21,888 nt of DNA from an uncultured Prevotella sp. Lineage in GTDB: Bacteria > Bacteroidota > Bacteroidia > Bacteroidales > Bacteroidaceae. Below are positions 8,465 through 14,722 of the stretch, piece by piece (within the stretch, counting starts at the first letter, position 1; every line of letters starts with the position of its first letter). Below the pieces are notes generated by a model. The model worked only from the letters and a program-made list of their open reading frames with translations, did no database searches and had not been told where the DNA came from. The stretch is taken from the NCBI GenBank assembly GCA_900770845.1, contig CAAGLS010000198.1:1-21888 (forward strand), given 5' to 3'. Position numbers and translations under genes: made by a program.

Positions 8465-9103
8465 ATGAACATCCTTTATTCATTGCTTGCCAATCTCAAC
8501 TACACAACCATCTTCATATTGATGATGGTTGAAAGTACCGTAATTCCTTTTCCCTCCGAGGTCGTTGTCCCGCCGGCAGCCTATCAAGCCGCTGGTGGCA
8601 ACCTCAATATCTGGCTTGTTATCCTTTTCGCCACATTGGGGGCAGTAGCAGGAGCCATCATCAATTATGCCGCGGGCTATTATCTTGGCCGCCCCGTCAT
8701 CTATCGTTTTGCCAACAGCCGTGTGGGCCGGCTCTGCTTGCTCAGTCAGGAAAAGATTGAGAAAAGCGAGAATTACTTCAACGACCATGGTGCCATTGCC
8801 ACACTCTCGGGTCGGCTGGTGCCTGGCATACGACAGCTTATCTCAGTGCCTGCAGGTCTCGCAAAGATGAACTTTGGCAAATTTCTTCTTTATACTTCGT
8901 TGGGGGCTGGTGCTTGGAACGTAATTCTTGCCATCCTCGGATGGTACCTCCATTCGTTCGTTCCGCAGGATCAACTGCAATCGGCTATTGATGCTTATAG
9001 CGGTCATATCAAAGTGGTCATCATCACGCTTGCCGTTGCAGCCTTGGCATTCTTCATCGTCAAGAAACTGTTGAAGATACTTACGGCCAAGGAAAGGGCG
9101 TAG
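8465..9103 (+). CDS. DedA family inner-membrane protein
   Basis: This 212-residue integral membrane protein belongs to the DedA/SNARE-associated family, whose better-studied members act in envelope homeostasis and as flippases for lipid carriers such as undecaprenyl phosphate. Family marks are visible: PFPSEVVVPPAAYQ after the first hydrophobic segment (about residues 27-40), GAIINYAAGYYLGRP (about 64-78), and the conserved arginine motif GRLVPGIRQL.SVPAGLAKM (about 116-136). A terminal pair of hydrophobic segments follows. The C-terminus is basic (KKLLKILTAKERA), consistent with a cytoplasmic tail. It is a stand-alone gene on the plus strand, with no clear terminator after its stop. The substrate cannot be told from sequence. 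Confidence 0.93.
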   Translation: MNILYSLLANLNYTTIFILMMVESTVIPFPSEVVVPPAAYQAAGGNLNIWLVILFATLGAVAGAIINYAAGYYLGRPVIYRFANSRVGRLCLLSQEKIEKSENYFNDHGAIATLSGRLVPGIRQLISVPAGLAKMNFGKFLLYTSLGAGAWNVILAILGWYLHSFVPQDQLQSAIDAYSGHIKVVIITLAVAALAFFIVKKLLKILTAKERA

Positions 9104-9308
9104 ACTTCAGCTGAGACATATCTTTCACCAGGACACAATCTTTATAATGGGTAAGAGCAGAAGTCTGTCCAATGACAACTTTCGCTCTCACTTGAATATC
9201 GTTTTCCCAAATTTGACTTTGTAGTCTTTCTATCAATCGGGTGGCGTTGGTCCAATTGTACGCAACTATCGAGCGGAGGGTTTCCCTGCCTTGGCTAATG
9301 GGTTGTAG
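9084..9308 (-). pseudogene. Open 75-codon frame directly after the stop of the 9309-9719 gene; possible nuclease remnant
   Basis: The minus-strand frame of the 136-residue gene stays open after its TAA (9309-9311) for 75 more codons, until the TAA at 9081-9083, which lies inside the end of dedA. The peptide contains ETLRSIVAYNWTNATRLIE, VRAKVVIGQT and DCVLVKDMSQL. Its composition is protein-like, and the VVIG..L..VLVKD..L pattern faintly recalls the C-terminus of NERD (nuclease-related) domains. There is no good ATG near its beginning. It may be the tail of a gene broken by a nonsense mutation, a fragment of a lost gene, or chance. The family link is weak. Confidence 0.3.
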
Positions 9309-9719
9309 TTACAACTGAAGAAGTGATTCGATTGCATGATTGGCTTCATCAGCGTCAAAAGTCTGTTTCGCCATTGTATCAGGGAAGACACCTCGTCTTG
9401 TATATACAAAAGGTGTGATGATGATTTCTTCTTCAGTGATGGAATAACTGATGATTTTGTACGACCGATATAATGCATTCCAACTCTTGATGCGCGTTTC
9501 TTCCAACACGCTCTTTGTAGTCTCTTCAGTTAGAGGCACCCCTGAATTGCTGTATTGCAAAGCCATATCTATCATGCTTTTAATGCGATGTGCATCATTT
9601 GTAGAGGCGACATGACAAGGCGGATGCGCAACCCATAATCCCAAGTCATTTCTTGATTCAGGATAAATGATGAGTTCTGCATCCTTTCTGCAAACTGTGA
9701 TTTGGTTTCTTATCTTCAT
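9309..9719 (-). CDS. Hypothetical protein
   Basis: I do not recognise this 136-residue protein. It has no signal peptide and no membrane segment, so it is probably cytoplasmic. It is rich in charged residues, with a central stretch LTEETTKSVLEETRIKSWN that is likely helical and a beta-like stretch EEEIIITPFVYTR. Codons with A or T in the third position are common, unlike the GC-richer codon use of neighbouring genes, which hints at horizontal acquisition. It sits alone between dedA and a gene-poor stretch. The reading frame continues beyond its stop codon (see 9084-9308), so the protein might be a truncated version of a longer one. Confidence 0.55.
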   Translation of the reverse strand: MKIRNQITVCRKDAELIIYPESRNDLGLWVAHPPCHVASTNDAHRIKSMIDMALQYSNSGVPLTEETTKSVLEETRIKSWNALYRSYKIISYSITEEEIIITPFVYTRRGVFPDTMAKQTFDADEANHAIESLLQL

Positions 9720-10081
9720 TGTCTTATCTGTTTTATAACTTAGGCTTTGTTAGGGCGTACGAATCGCGAGGTGGTGTCGGACTGTCCTCGCTATAATGGG
9801 AAACGGGCGCGCATCGTGGGCCATCGCGCAACCTGTGGCATCAGCCTTGGCACAATGGTATGGCCACAGTTGCACATGTTACGATTCACATTGGCAACTG
9901 TGTTGGCAAAACTATATAAAATATCCATACCCTCCAACGGAATCGCCCTGTAATTTGTAGTTAATTCTTCTAAAAAACGCTGGTTATTCTCCTGAAACTA
10001 TGTATCTGTCTTCTTTGACGCATTCCGGTTATGCATTGGGAGTATTGTAGAATGGTGTTTGAAGAGAACGACGCGAACAAA
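9720..10081. other. Gene-poor stretch with no recognised gene
   Basis: About 360 bases lack any gene I can support. Small frames exist on both strands (a 45-codon minus-strand frame starting at 9928 and a 68-codon plus-strand frame from 9747), without recognisable features. An inverted repeat, CACAGTTGC (9865-9873) with GCAACTGTG (9894-9902), is the only structure I see. It may be a decayed gene or the edge of a lost mobile element. Confidence 0.45.
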
Positions 10082-10113
10082 AAAGGCAGGCATCCCGCGG
10101 GATGCCTGCCTTT
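10082..10113 (-). terminator. Terminator of the rubrerythrin gene
   Basis: A perfect 32-base palindrome with arms AAAGGCAGGCATCCCG and its complement can form a long hairpin. On the minus strand it runs into six consecutive T residues, 23 bases after the rubrerythrin stop. This is a textbook intrinsic terminator. Confidence 0.9.
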
Positions 10114-10135
10114 GCCTTTATGGTCAAGAGTGGTG

Positions 10136-10696
10136 TTATTTCTTGAAGTAGCGGTTGTAGAGTCCAATGAAGCCGGCAGCGTGGCGGGCCTCGTCCTTGG
10201 CCATCTCGTGGATGGTGTCGTGGAGAGCGTCTGAACCCTCAGCCTTGGCCTTCTTTGCCATTTCGAACTTCTCAGCGCAGGCTCCCTTTTCGGCCTCGAT
10301 GCGCACCTCAAGGTTGGTCTTGGTGTCGTGGAGAATCTCGTTGCCGAGCAGCTCTGCATAGCGGCTGGCGTGGTTGGCCTCTTCCATGGCGTAGTGCTCA
10401 AAGGCGCGAGCAATCTCGGGATAGCCCTCGCGGTCGGCCTGGCGGGCCATGGCCAAATACATGCCCACCTCTGTGCACTCACCGGCGAAGGTGTTCTTGC
10501 AGTGGGCTACAATATCCTCGCTCACTTTGTCGGTGTAGGCGCGGCCCAATTCGTGTACTGTAGCAAACTCGGGGGTGTTGTCCTCGGTGATCTCCTTGAA
10601 CTTAGAGGCGGGAGCGCCACAGAGCGGACACTTGGCGGGAGCTTCCTCGCCTTCATAAACGTAACCACAAACCGTGCAAATGAATTTCTTTTTCAT
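10136..10696 (-). CDS. Reverse rubrerythrin (N-terminal rubredoxin, C-terminal diiron domain)
   Basis: Rubrerythrins reduce hydrogen peroxide to water in anaerobes, taking electrons through a rubredoxin-type iron site. In this 186-residue protein the rubredoxin domain comes first: C7-T-V-C10 and C23-P-L-C26, with GYVYEGEEAP between. The ferritin-like four-helix domain follows, with diiron ligands in GECTEV (about 72-77), MEEANHASR (about 104-112), EAEKGA and KDEARHA. Classical rubrerythrins carry the rubredoxin at the C-terminus, so this is the reversed order known from clostridia. It lies 61 bases after the PerR-like gene with no promoter box between, which points to co-transcription and peroxide control. 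The gap holds a GC-rich hairpin. Confidence 0.93.
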   Translation of the reverse strand: MKKKFICTVCGYVYEGEEAPAKCPLCGAPASKFKEITEDNTPEFATVHELGRAYTDKVSEDIVAHCKNTFAGECTEVGMYLAMARQADREGYPEIARAFEHYAMEEANHASRYAELLGNEILHDTKTNLEVRIEAEKGACAEKFEMAKKAKAEGSDALHDTIHEMAKDEARHAAGFIGLYNRYFKK

Positions 10697-10719
10697 AATG
10701 ATTTTTTTTAGTTGGTTGT

Positions 10720-10745
10720 GCCACCGCCCTCGCTAAGGCGGTGGC
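10720..10745 (-). other. GC-rich intercistronic hairpin between perR-like and rubrerythrin genes
   Basis: GCCACCGCC (10720-10728) pairs perfectly with GGCGGTGGC (10737-10745) around an 8-base loop. No T-tract follows on the minus strand; the following bases are A-rich. It is therefore not a standard terminator, and may act as an mRNA processing or stabilising element. Confidence 0.55.
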
Positions 10746-10757
10746 GATAGTGTGTCT

Positions 10758-11180
10758 TTAAATATCCTTGGCCATGCAGTCCTTGCAGATGCCCTTGTAG
10801 TAGAGTTGCTTCTCGTCTACAAGATGCCCTTCGCAGAAAAACTGCCTATCCATTGTTGGGGCCAGCTCCTTGAAAAGGTCGAAAACCTTTCCACACTTCT
10901 TGCAATAGAAGTGTACGTGTGGGTCTGTATTGCCGTCGTAGCAAACCCTGTGGTCGTCGATGGTAATCATCTGCGCCACGTGGTTGTCGGCAAACATCCT
11001 GAGAGTGTTGTATACTGTCGTCTTGCTGAGGGTGGGAATCTCTCCGCTCATGCCCTGATAGACATCGTCTACAGTGGGGTGGGTGGCATGCTTCAGCAGG
11101 TAGTCCAGTATAGCAATGCGCTGCATGGAAGGACGAATCCCATGCTCCATTAGTCGATTGTATGCGTCAACAGTTTCCAT
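10758..11180 (-). CDS. PerR-like Fur family peroxide-sensing repressor
   Basis: With the start at 11180 (METVDAYNRL) the protein has 140 residues, a usual Fur/PerR length. An N-terminal winged helix (IRPSMQRIAILDYL, then THPTVDDVYQGM and the recognition helix PTLSKTTVYNTLRMF) is followed by the dimerisation domain with metal-site residues HVHFYCKKCGKVFD and a second zinc pair CKDC near the C-terminus. The frame is open to an ATG at 11219. I chose 11180 because a complete promoter (TTTTG, 19 bases, TACCTTTG) has its -7 box at 11207-11214, inside the longer version. Position directly ahead of a rubrerythrin gene supports PerR rather than Fur or Zur. Metal specificity is inferred. Confidence 0.88.
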   Translation of the reverse strand: METVDAYNRLMEHGIRPSMQRIAILDYLLKHATHPTVDDVYQGMSGEIPTLSKTTVYNTLRMFADNHVAQMITIDDHRVCYDGNTDPHVHFYCKKCGKVFDLFKELAPTMDRQFFCEGHLVDEKQLYYKGICKDCMAKDI

Positions 11181-11206
11181 GTATGCGTTGTTGTTTGTTT
11201 CGAGTG

Positions 11207-11238
11207 CAAAGGTAGGCATTATTTTTTAATATCCAAAA
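11207..11238 (-). promoter_or_regulatory. Promoter of the perR-rubrerythrin unit
   Basis: On the minus strand TTTTG (11238-11234) and TACCTTTG (11214-11207) are separated by 19 bases, a full match to the Bacteroidota promoter pattern. Transcription would start near 11200, about 20 bases before the ATG at 11180. Confidence 0.7.
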
Positions 11239-11243
11239 TAATT

Positions 11244-11258
11244 TTGTATTAATTACAA
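11244..11258. promoter_or_regulatory. Candidate PerR/Fur-type operator
   Basis: TTGTATTAATTACAA is a 7-1-7 inverted repeat with six of seven positions paired, the same architecture as PerR boxes (TTATAAT-n-ATTATAA in Bacillus). It lies 5 bases upstream of the -33 element of the perR promoter. The match is by architecture, not by a known Bacteroidota consensus. Confidence 0.45.
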
Positions 11259-11310
11259 GTAAATTTTGTGAATCTTCAGCGAGCGCTTGGCAACTGTTGA
11301 CGCATAAGTG

Positions 11311-12675
11311 TCAGCCAGCGATTTGAGCAACAAGATCATCAGGGCTGACCAGTGATTGCTCGCCAGTGGCCATATTCTTCAGCGTTACTCTCCCGGCTTC
11401 TATCTCGTTGTCGCCGGCAAGGGCCACGAAAGGAATGCCTTTGGCGTTGGCGTAGCTCATTTGCTTCTTCATCTTGGCCTTGTCGGGGTATACTTCCACG
11501 CGGATGCCGGCTTTGCGTGCCTTGGCGGCGATGGGCAGGCAGTAGGCTGTCTCCTTCTCGCCAAAGTTGATGAAGAGCAGCTGTGTAGTGCTGATGGCTT
11601 CCTTGGGATAGAGGTCGAGAGCGTTGAGCACGTCGTAGATGCGGTCTGCTCCAAAGGAGATGCCCACTCCTGAGAGTCCGGGCATGCCGAAGATGCCAGT
11701 GAGGTTGTCGTAGCGCCCGCCGCCTGTGATGCTGCCCATTGGCGTGTCGAGGGCCTTGACCTCAAAGATGGCTCCAGTGTAATAGTTGAGGCCTCGCGCC
11801 AAGGTGAGGTCCAGCTGAATCTCGTTGTGCAGACCCACCTGCTTGAGCGTGGAGAGAATGAAGCGCAGCTCCTCAATGCCTTTGAGTCCGACTTCCGAAT
11901 CCTTGAGTGCCTCCTGCATGGTGGCGAGCTTCTCTTCGTTGGTACCCGAGAGGGCGATGATGGGTTGGAGCTTCTCGATGGCCTCGGGGCTGATGCCGTC
12001 GGCGCGCAGCTCCTCGTTGACATTGTCGATGCCGATCTTGTCCAGCTTGTCGATGGCCACAGTGATGTCCACTATCTTGTCGGCCTCGCCAATCATCTCA
12101 GCGATGCCCGTGAGAAGCTTGCGGTTGTTGATTTTGATTTGTACGCGAATGCCGAACCGCTGGAACACAGTGTCTATAATCTGCATGAGTTCCACCTCGT
12201 TGAGCAACGAGTCGGAGCCAACCACGTCGGCGTCGCACTGGTAGAACTCGCGGTAGCGTCCTTTCTGCGGACGGTCGGCGCGCCACACGGGCTGAATCTG
12301 GTAGCGCTTGAAAGGCAGCTGGAGTTCGTCGCGGTGCATCACCACATAGCGTGCGAAGGGCACGGTGAGGTCGTAGCGGAGTCCTTTCTCGCAGAGCCGG
12401 GTCTGGAGATAGAGCGTGTTGCGTCCCATGAGTTCCTCGTCGCTGATGTTCTTCAGGTAATCGCCTGAGTTGAGAATCTTGAAAAGGAGCTTGTCGCCCT
12501 CCTCGCCATATTTTCCCATCAGCGTGTGGAGCGTTTCCATCGCCGGAGTCTCAATCTGTTGGAATCCATAAAGGGCATAGACGTCCTTTATGGTGTTGAA
12601 GATGTAGTTGCGCTTCGCCATTTCCTCAGGGCCGAAGTCGCGTGTTCCCTTAGGAATACTTGTATTGTTTGCCAT
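11311..12675 (-). CDS. hisS: Histidyl-tRNA synthetase
   Basis: This class II aminoacyl-tRNA synthetase charges tRNA-His. It has 454 residues. It begins with the typical GTRDFGPEEMAKR segment (residues 10-22). The class II motif 2 region VWRADRPQKGRYREFYQCDA is at about 129-148, the histidine-binding signature LARGLNYYTGAIFEV at about 292-306, and the motif 3 region GGGRYDNL followed by GVGISFGADRIYDVL at about 316-346. A C-terminal anticodon-binding domain follows (QLLFINFGE to the end). It lies 81 bases after purA with a GC-rich hairpin but no promoter box in the gap, so it is probably the last gene of a fur-like/purA/hisS unit. Confidence 0.97.
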   Translation of the reverse strand: MANNTSIPKGTRDFGPEEMAKRNYIFNTIKDVYALYGFQQIETPAMETLHTLMGKYGEEGDKLLFKILNSGDYLKNISDEELMGRNTLYLQTRLCEKGLRYDLTVPFARYVVMHRDELQLPFKRYQIQPVWRADRPQKGRYREFYQCDADVVGSDSLLNEVELMQIIDTVFQRFGIRVQIKINNRKLLTGIAEMIGEADKIVDITVAIDKLDKIGIDNVNEELRADGISPEAIEKLQPIIALSGTNEEKLATMQEALKDSEVGLKGIEELRFILSTLKQVGLHNEIQLDLTLARGLNYYTGAIFEVKALDTPMGSITGGGRYDNLTGIFGMPGLSGVGISFGADRIYDVLNALDLYPKEAISTTQLLFINFGEKETAYCLPIAAKARKAGIRVEVYPDKAKMKKQMSYANAKGIPFVALAGDNEIEAGRVTLKNMATGEQSLVSPDDLVAQIAG

Positions 12676-12710
12676 TTGTTATCCTTATTATATATAATGT
12701 ATAGATGGGT

Positions 12711-12742
12711 GCGTCCCGCTCCCTGTTTGGGGGCGGGGACGC
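12711..12742 (-). other. GC-rich intercistronic hairpin between purA and hisS
   Basis: GCGTCCC (12711-12717) pairs with GGGACGC (12736-12742). The stem continues inward with GCTCCC (12718-12723) against GGGGGC (12729-12734), with one bulged G at 12735 and one G-T pair. There is no T-tract on the minus strand, so termination is unlikely to be complete. Confidence 0.5.
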
Positions 12743-12756
12743 TTGATGGGGAAATG

Positions 12757-14037
12757 CTATTTGTTTCTTACGATTGTCTGCTCTCTGTCGGGACCGATGG
12801 AGATGATGCCGATGGGAGTCTCCAAGAAGTCCTCCAAGAATTTGATGTAGTCGTTGAAAGCCTGTGGGAACTGGTCTTGCGAGGTGAACTTCGTCATGTC
12901 GGTCTTCCAGCCCGGCATTTCCTTGTAGACGGGTCTCACGTTGTCGATGGAGTAGGGGAGTTCAGTTGTCACAGAGCCGTCGGCCAGCTCGTAGCCCACG
13001 CAGGCCTTGATGGTGTCGAAGCCGTCGAGCACGTCGCTCTTCATCATGATGAGTTCGGTCACTCCGTTGACCATGATGCTATAGCGCAGCTGCACCAAGT
13101 CGATCCAGCCGCACCGGCGCTCGCGTCCAGTCACTGCGCCATACTCGTGGCCGATGGCGCGTATGGTCTTGCCCGTCTCGTCGAAGAGTTCCGTTGGGAA
13201 AGGCCCCGAGCCCACACGGGTGCAATAGGCTTTCATGATACCGTAGACATTGCCCACCTTGTTGGGGCCGATGCCCAACCCAGTGCATGCGCCGGCGCAG
13301 ATGGTGTTGCTTGAGGTGACGAAGGGATAGCTGCCGAAGTCCACGTCGAGCATCGTGCCTTGCGCGCCCTCGCACAGGATGTTCTTCCCCTCGCGGAGCA
13401 GGTTGTTCACCTCGTGTTCTGAGTCGACGATGGGGAACTGGCGAAGATAGTCCACGCCCTTGAGCCATTTCCTCTCCACCTCATCAAAACCTTCGAAGTC
13501 GTTCCAGTCCAAGGCCTTGAGCATTTTCAGGTGGCGTTGCTTGTGCTGTTCGTATTTCTCGTCGAAGTGGTCCAAGATGTCGCCCACGCGCAGGCCGTTG
13601 CGACTCACCTTGTCGGTGTAGCAAGGGCCGATGCCTTTGCCGGTCGTGCCCACCTTGTTCTTGCCTTTGGCGGCCTCGTAGGCGCGGTCGAGGATGCGAT
13701 GCGTGGGCATGATGAGATGGGCCTTCTTGGAGATGTGAAGACGCTCCTTGAGCGGATGGCCGCTTTTTTCCAGATCCTCGGCCTCATCCATGAAGAGGTC
13801 GGGAGCCAGCACCACACCGTTGCCGATGATGTTGACCTTGCCGCCCTGGAAGATGCCGGAGGGAATGGAGCGCAACACATACTTCTGTCCTTCAAACTCC
13901 AGCGTGTGGCCCGCATTGGGTCCGCCCTGGAAGCGTGCTACGACATCATAATCCGGTGTGAGTACATCCACAACCTTTCCTTTGCCTTCATCGCCCCACT
14001 GTAGACCCAGCAGGACATCAACTTTTCCTGTTTTCAT
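12757..14037 (-). CDS. purA: Adenylosuccinate synthetase
   Basis: PurA joins IMP and aspartate using GTP to make adenylosuccinate, the committed step to AMP. The 426-residue length fits the family. The GTP-binding loop WGDEGKGKVVD is at residues 14-24, with the catalytic Asp at 16. The catalytic His is at 44 in GGPNAGHTLEF. The IMP-binding segment GTTGKGIGPCYTDK is present, as is ERRCGWIDLVQLRY. The open frame extends further upstream to 14295, but the homologous start MKTGKVDVLLG is at 14037, and the upstream part overlaps the fur-like gene in another frame. The ATG shares an ATGA overlap with the stop of the fur-like gene, indicating translational coupling. Confidence 0.97.
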   Translation of the reverse strand: MKTGKVDVLLGLQWGDEGKGKVVDVLTPDYDVVARFQGGPNAGHTLEFEGQKYVLRSIPSGIFQGGKVNIIGNGVVLAPDLFMDEAEDLEKSGHPLKERLHISKKAHLIMPTHRILDRAYEAAKGKNKVGTTGKGIGPCYTDKVSRNGLRVGDILDHFDEKYEQHKQRHLKMLKALDWNDFEGFDEVERKWLKGVDYLRQFPIVDSEHEVNNLLREGKNILCEGAQGTMLDVDFGSYPFVTSSNTICAGACTGLGIGPNKVGNVYGIMKAYCTRVGSGPFPTELFDETGKTIRAIGHEYGAVTGRERRCGWIDLVQLRYSIMVNGVTELIMMKSDVLDGFDTIKACVGYELADGSVTTELPYSIDNVRPVYKEMPGWKTDMTKFTSQDQFPQAFNDYIKFLEDFLETPIGIISIGPDREQTIVRNK

Positions 14038-14513
14038 TTTATAGAATTTTGTTTTTGTGTTTCTTCCTTGCTCATCCTCATTCTGCAGGCTCCGCAAATG
14101 CCGTAGACATATAGCGTGAAGTGGTCGCCCAAGAAGCGTCCCGACTTCGACTTGAGCACAGCCTCGGCCACATCTGTCTTCCTCACCTCTGTCTTCTTGC
14201 CGCATACGGTGCAGATGCGGTAGAGGTGGTTGGCCGAATCGACGCACACCTCGTATTTGGCTCCGTCGCCCGACTGGTACTTCACCACGATGCACAACTG
14301 CTGCAGGAGTGACATTGTGTTGTAGAGTGTGGCGCGCGCCACGCGGAAGTTGTCGTTCTTCAAGGCTTCATTGAGTTCGCCCATGGAGAAAGGCCCTTTC
14401 ATCTCGAGCACGGTGTCGAGGATGTGGTCACGCTCGCGGGATCTGTGGAGCTTGTTTCCCGAGAGGTGATTGTCCAAAATATGTCTTGCCTTTTCCTTTG
14501 CGCGTTGTTCCAT
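14034..14513 (-). CDS. Fur family transcriptional regulator (second paralogue)
   Basis: This 159-residue protein has the Fur fold: an N-terminal winged helix (SRERDHILDTVLEMKGPFSM, then VARATLYNTMSLLQQL as recognition helix, about residues 57-72) and a dimerisation domain with the zinc cysteine pairs CTVCGKK (about 111-117) and CGAC (about 139-142). It differs from the PerR-like gene in this window in having an N-terminal extension rich in charged residues and a HLYRIC rather than HVHFYC metal segment. Metal specificity is not evident; in Bacteroidetes such proteins are usually just labelled transcriptional repressors. It overlaps purA by ATGA. A palindrome covers its own -7 element, suggesting self-repression. 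Confidence 0.88.
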   Translation of the reverse strand: MEQRAKEKARHILDNHLSGNKLHRSRERDHILDTVLEMKGPFSMGELNEALKNDNFRVARATLYNTMSLLQQLCIVVKYQSGDGAKYEVCVDSANHLYRICTVCGKKTEVRKTDVAEAVLKSKSGRFLGDHFTLYVYGICGACRMRMSKEETQKQNSIK

Positions 14514-14528
14514 GCACCAATGATGATG

Positions 14529-14545
14529 ATATTTGTTACAAAGAT
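14529..14545. promoter_or_regulatory. Candidate autoregulatory operator of the fur-like gene
   Basis: ATATTTGT-T-ACAAAGAT is an 8-1-8 inverted repeat with seven of eight positions paired. It overlaps the -7 element (14539-14546), so a dimer bound here would block RNA polymerase. The binding protein is inferred from position, not from a known consensus. Confidence 0.45.
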
Positions 14546-14567
14546 AGTGATTTTATTTGAAAAGCAA
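14539..14567 (-). promoter_or_regulatory. Promoter of the fur-like/purA/hisS unit
   Basis: On the minus strand TATCTTTG (14546-14539) matches TAnnTTTG, with TTTG ending at 14565 and an 18-base spacer, slightly short. Transcription would begin near 14532, roughly 20 bases before the ATG at 14513. Confidence 0.6.
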
Positions 14568-14652
14568 AGCAAAGCGTTGGAAAACTTTCCCTTTTGCCGC
14601 TTTTCCTATGTTTTGCCTTATCTCTGGATGGGGCGCAGGCCGCGATAACAAT

Positions 14653-14691
14653 AAAAGGCGGAGAAGCCAGCTTGGGGTTTCTCCGCCTTTT
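14653..14691 (-). terminator. Terminator of the lplA-gcv-lpdA operon
   Basis: AAAAGGCGGAGAA (14653-14665) and TTCTCCGCCTTTT (14679-14691) form a perfect 13-base-pair stem, extendable by three more pairs. On the minus strand it is followed by TTTTATTGTTAT. It lies 31 bases after the lpdA stop. Confidence 0.92.
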
Positions 14692-14722
14692 GATGGTTGT
14701 ATGAGTTCGGTCCTCTCTCTAA

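Noticed and set aside
9747..9953. A 68-codon plus-strand frame and an opposing 45-codon frame.
   Set aside because: I recognise no domain or signal and see no promoter; they are mentioned only as part of the gene-poor stretch.
10082..10113. The 32-base palindrome as a protein-binding operator.
   Set aside because: Its position right after the rubrerythrin stop and the six-T run on the minus strand fit a terminator much better.
14038..14295. Upstream extension of the purA frame to 14295.
   Set aside because: It overlaps the well-supported Fur-family gene in another frame, and the family start MKTGKVDVLLG is at 14037.
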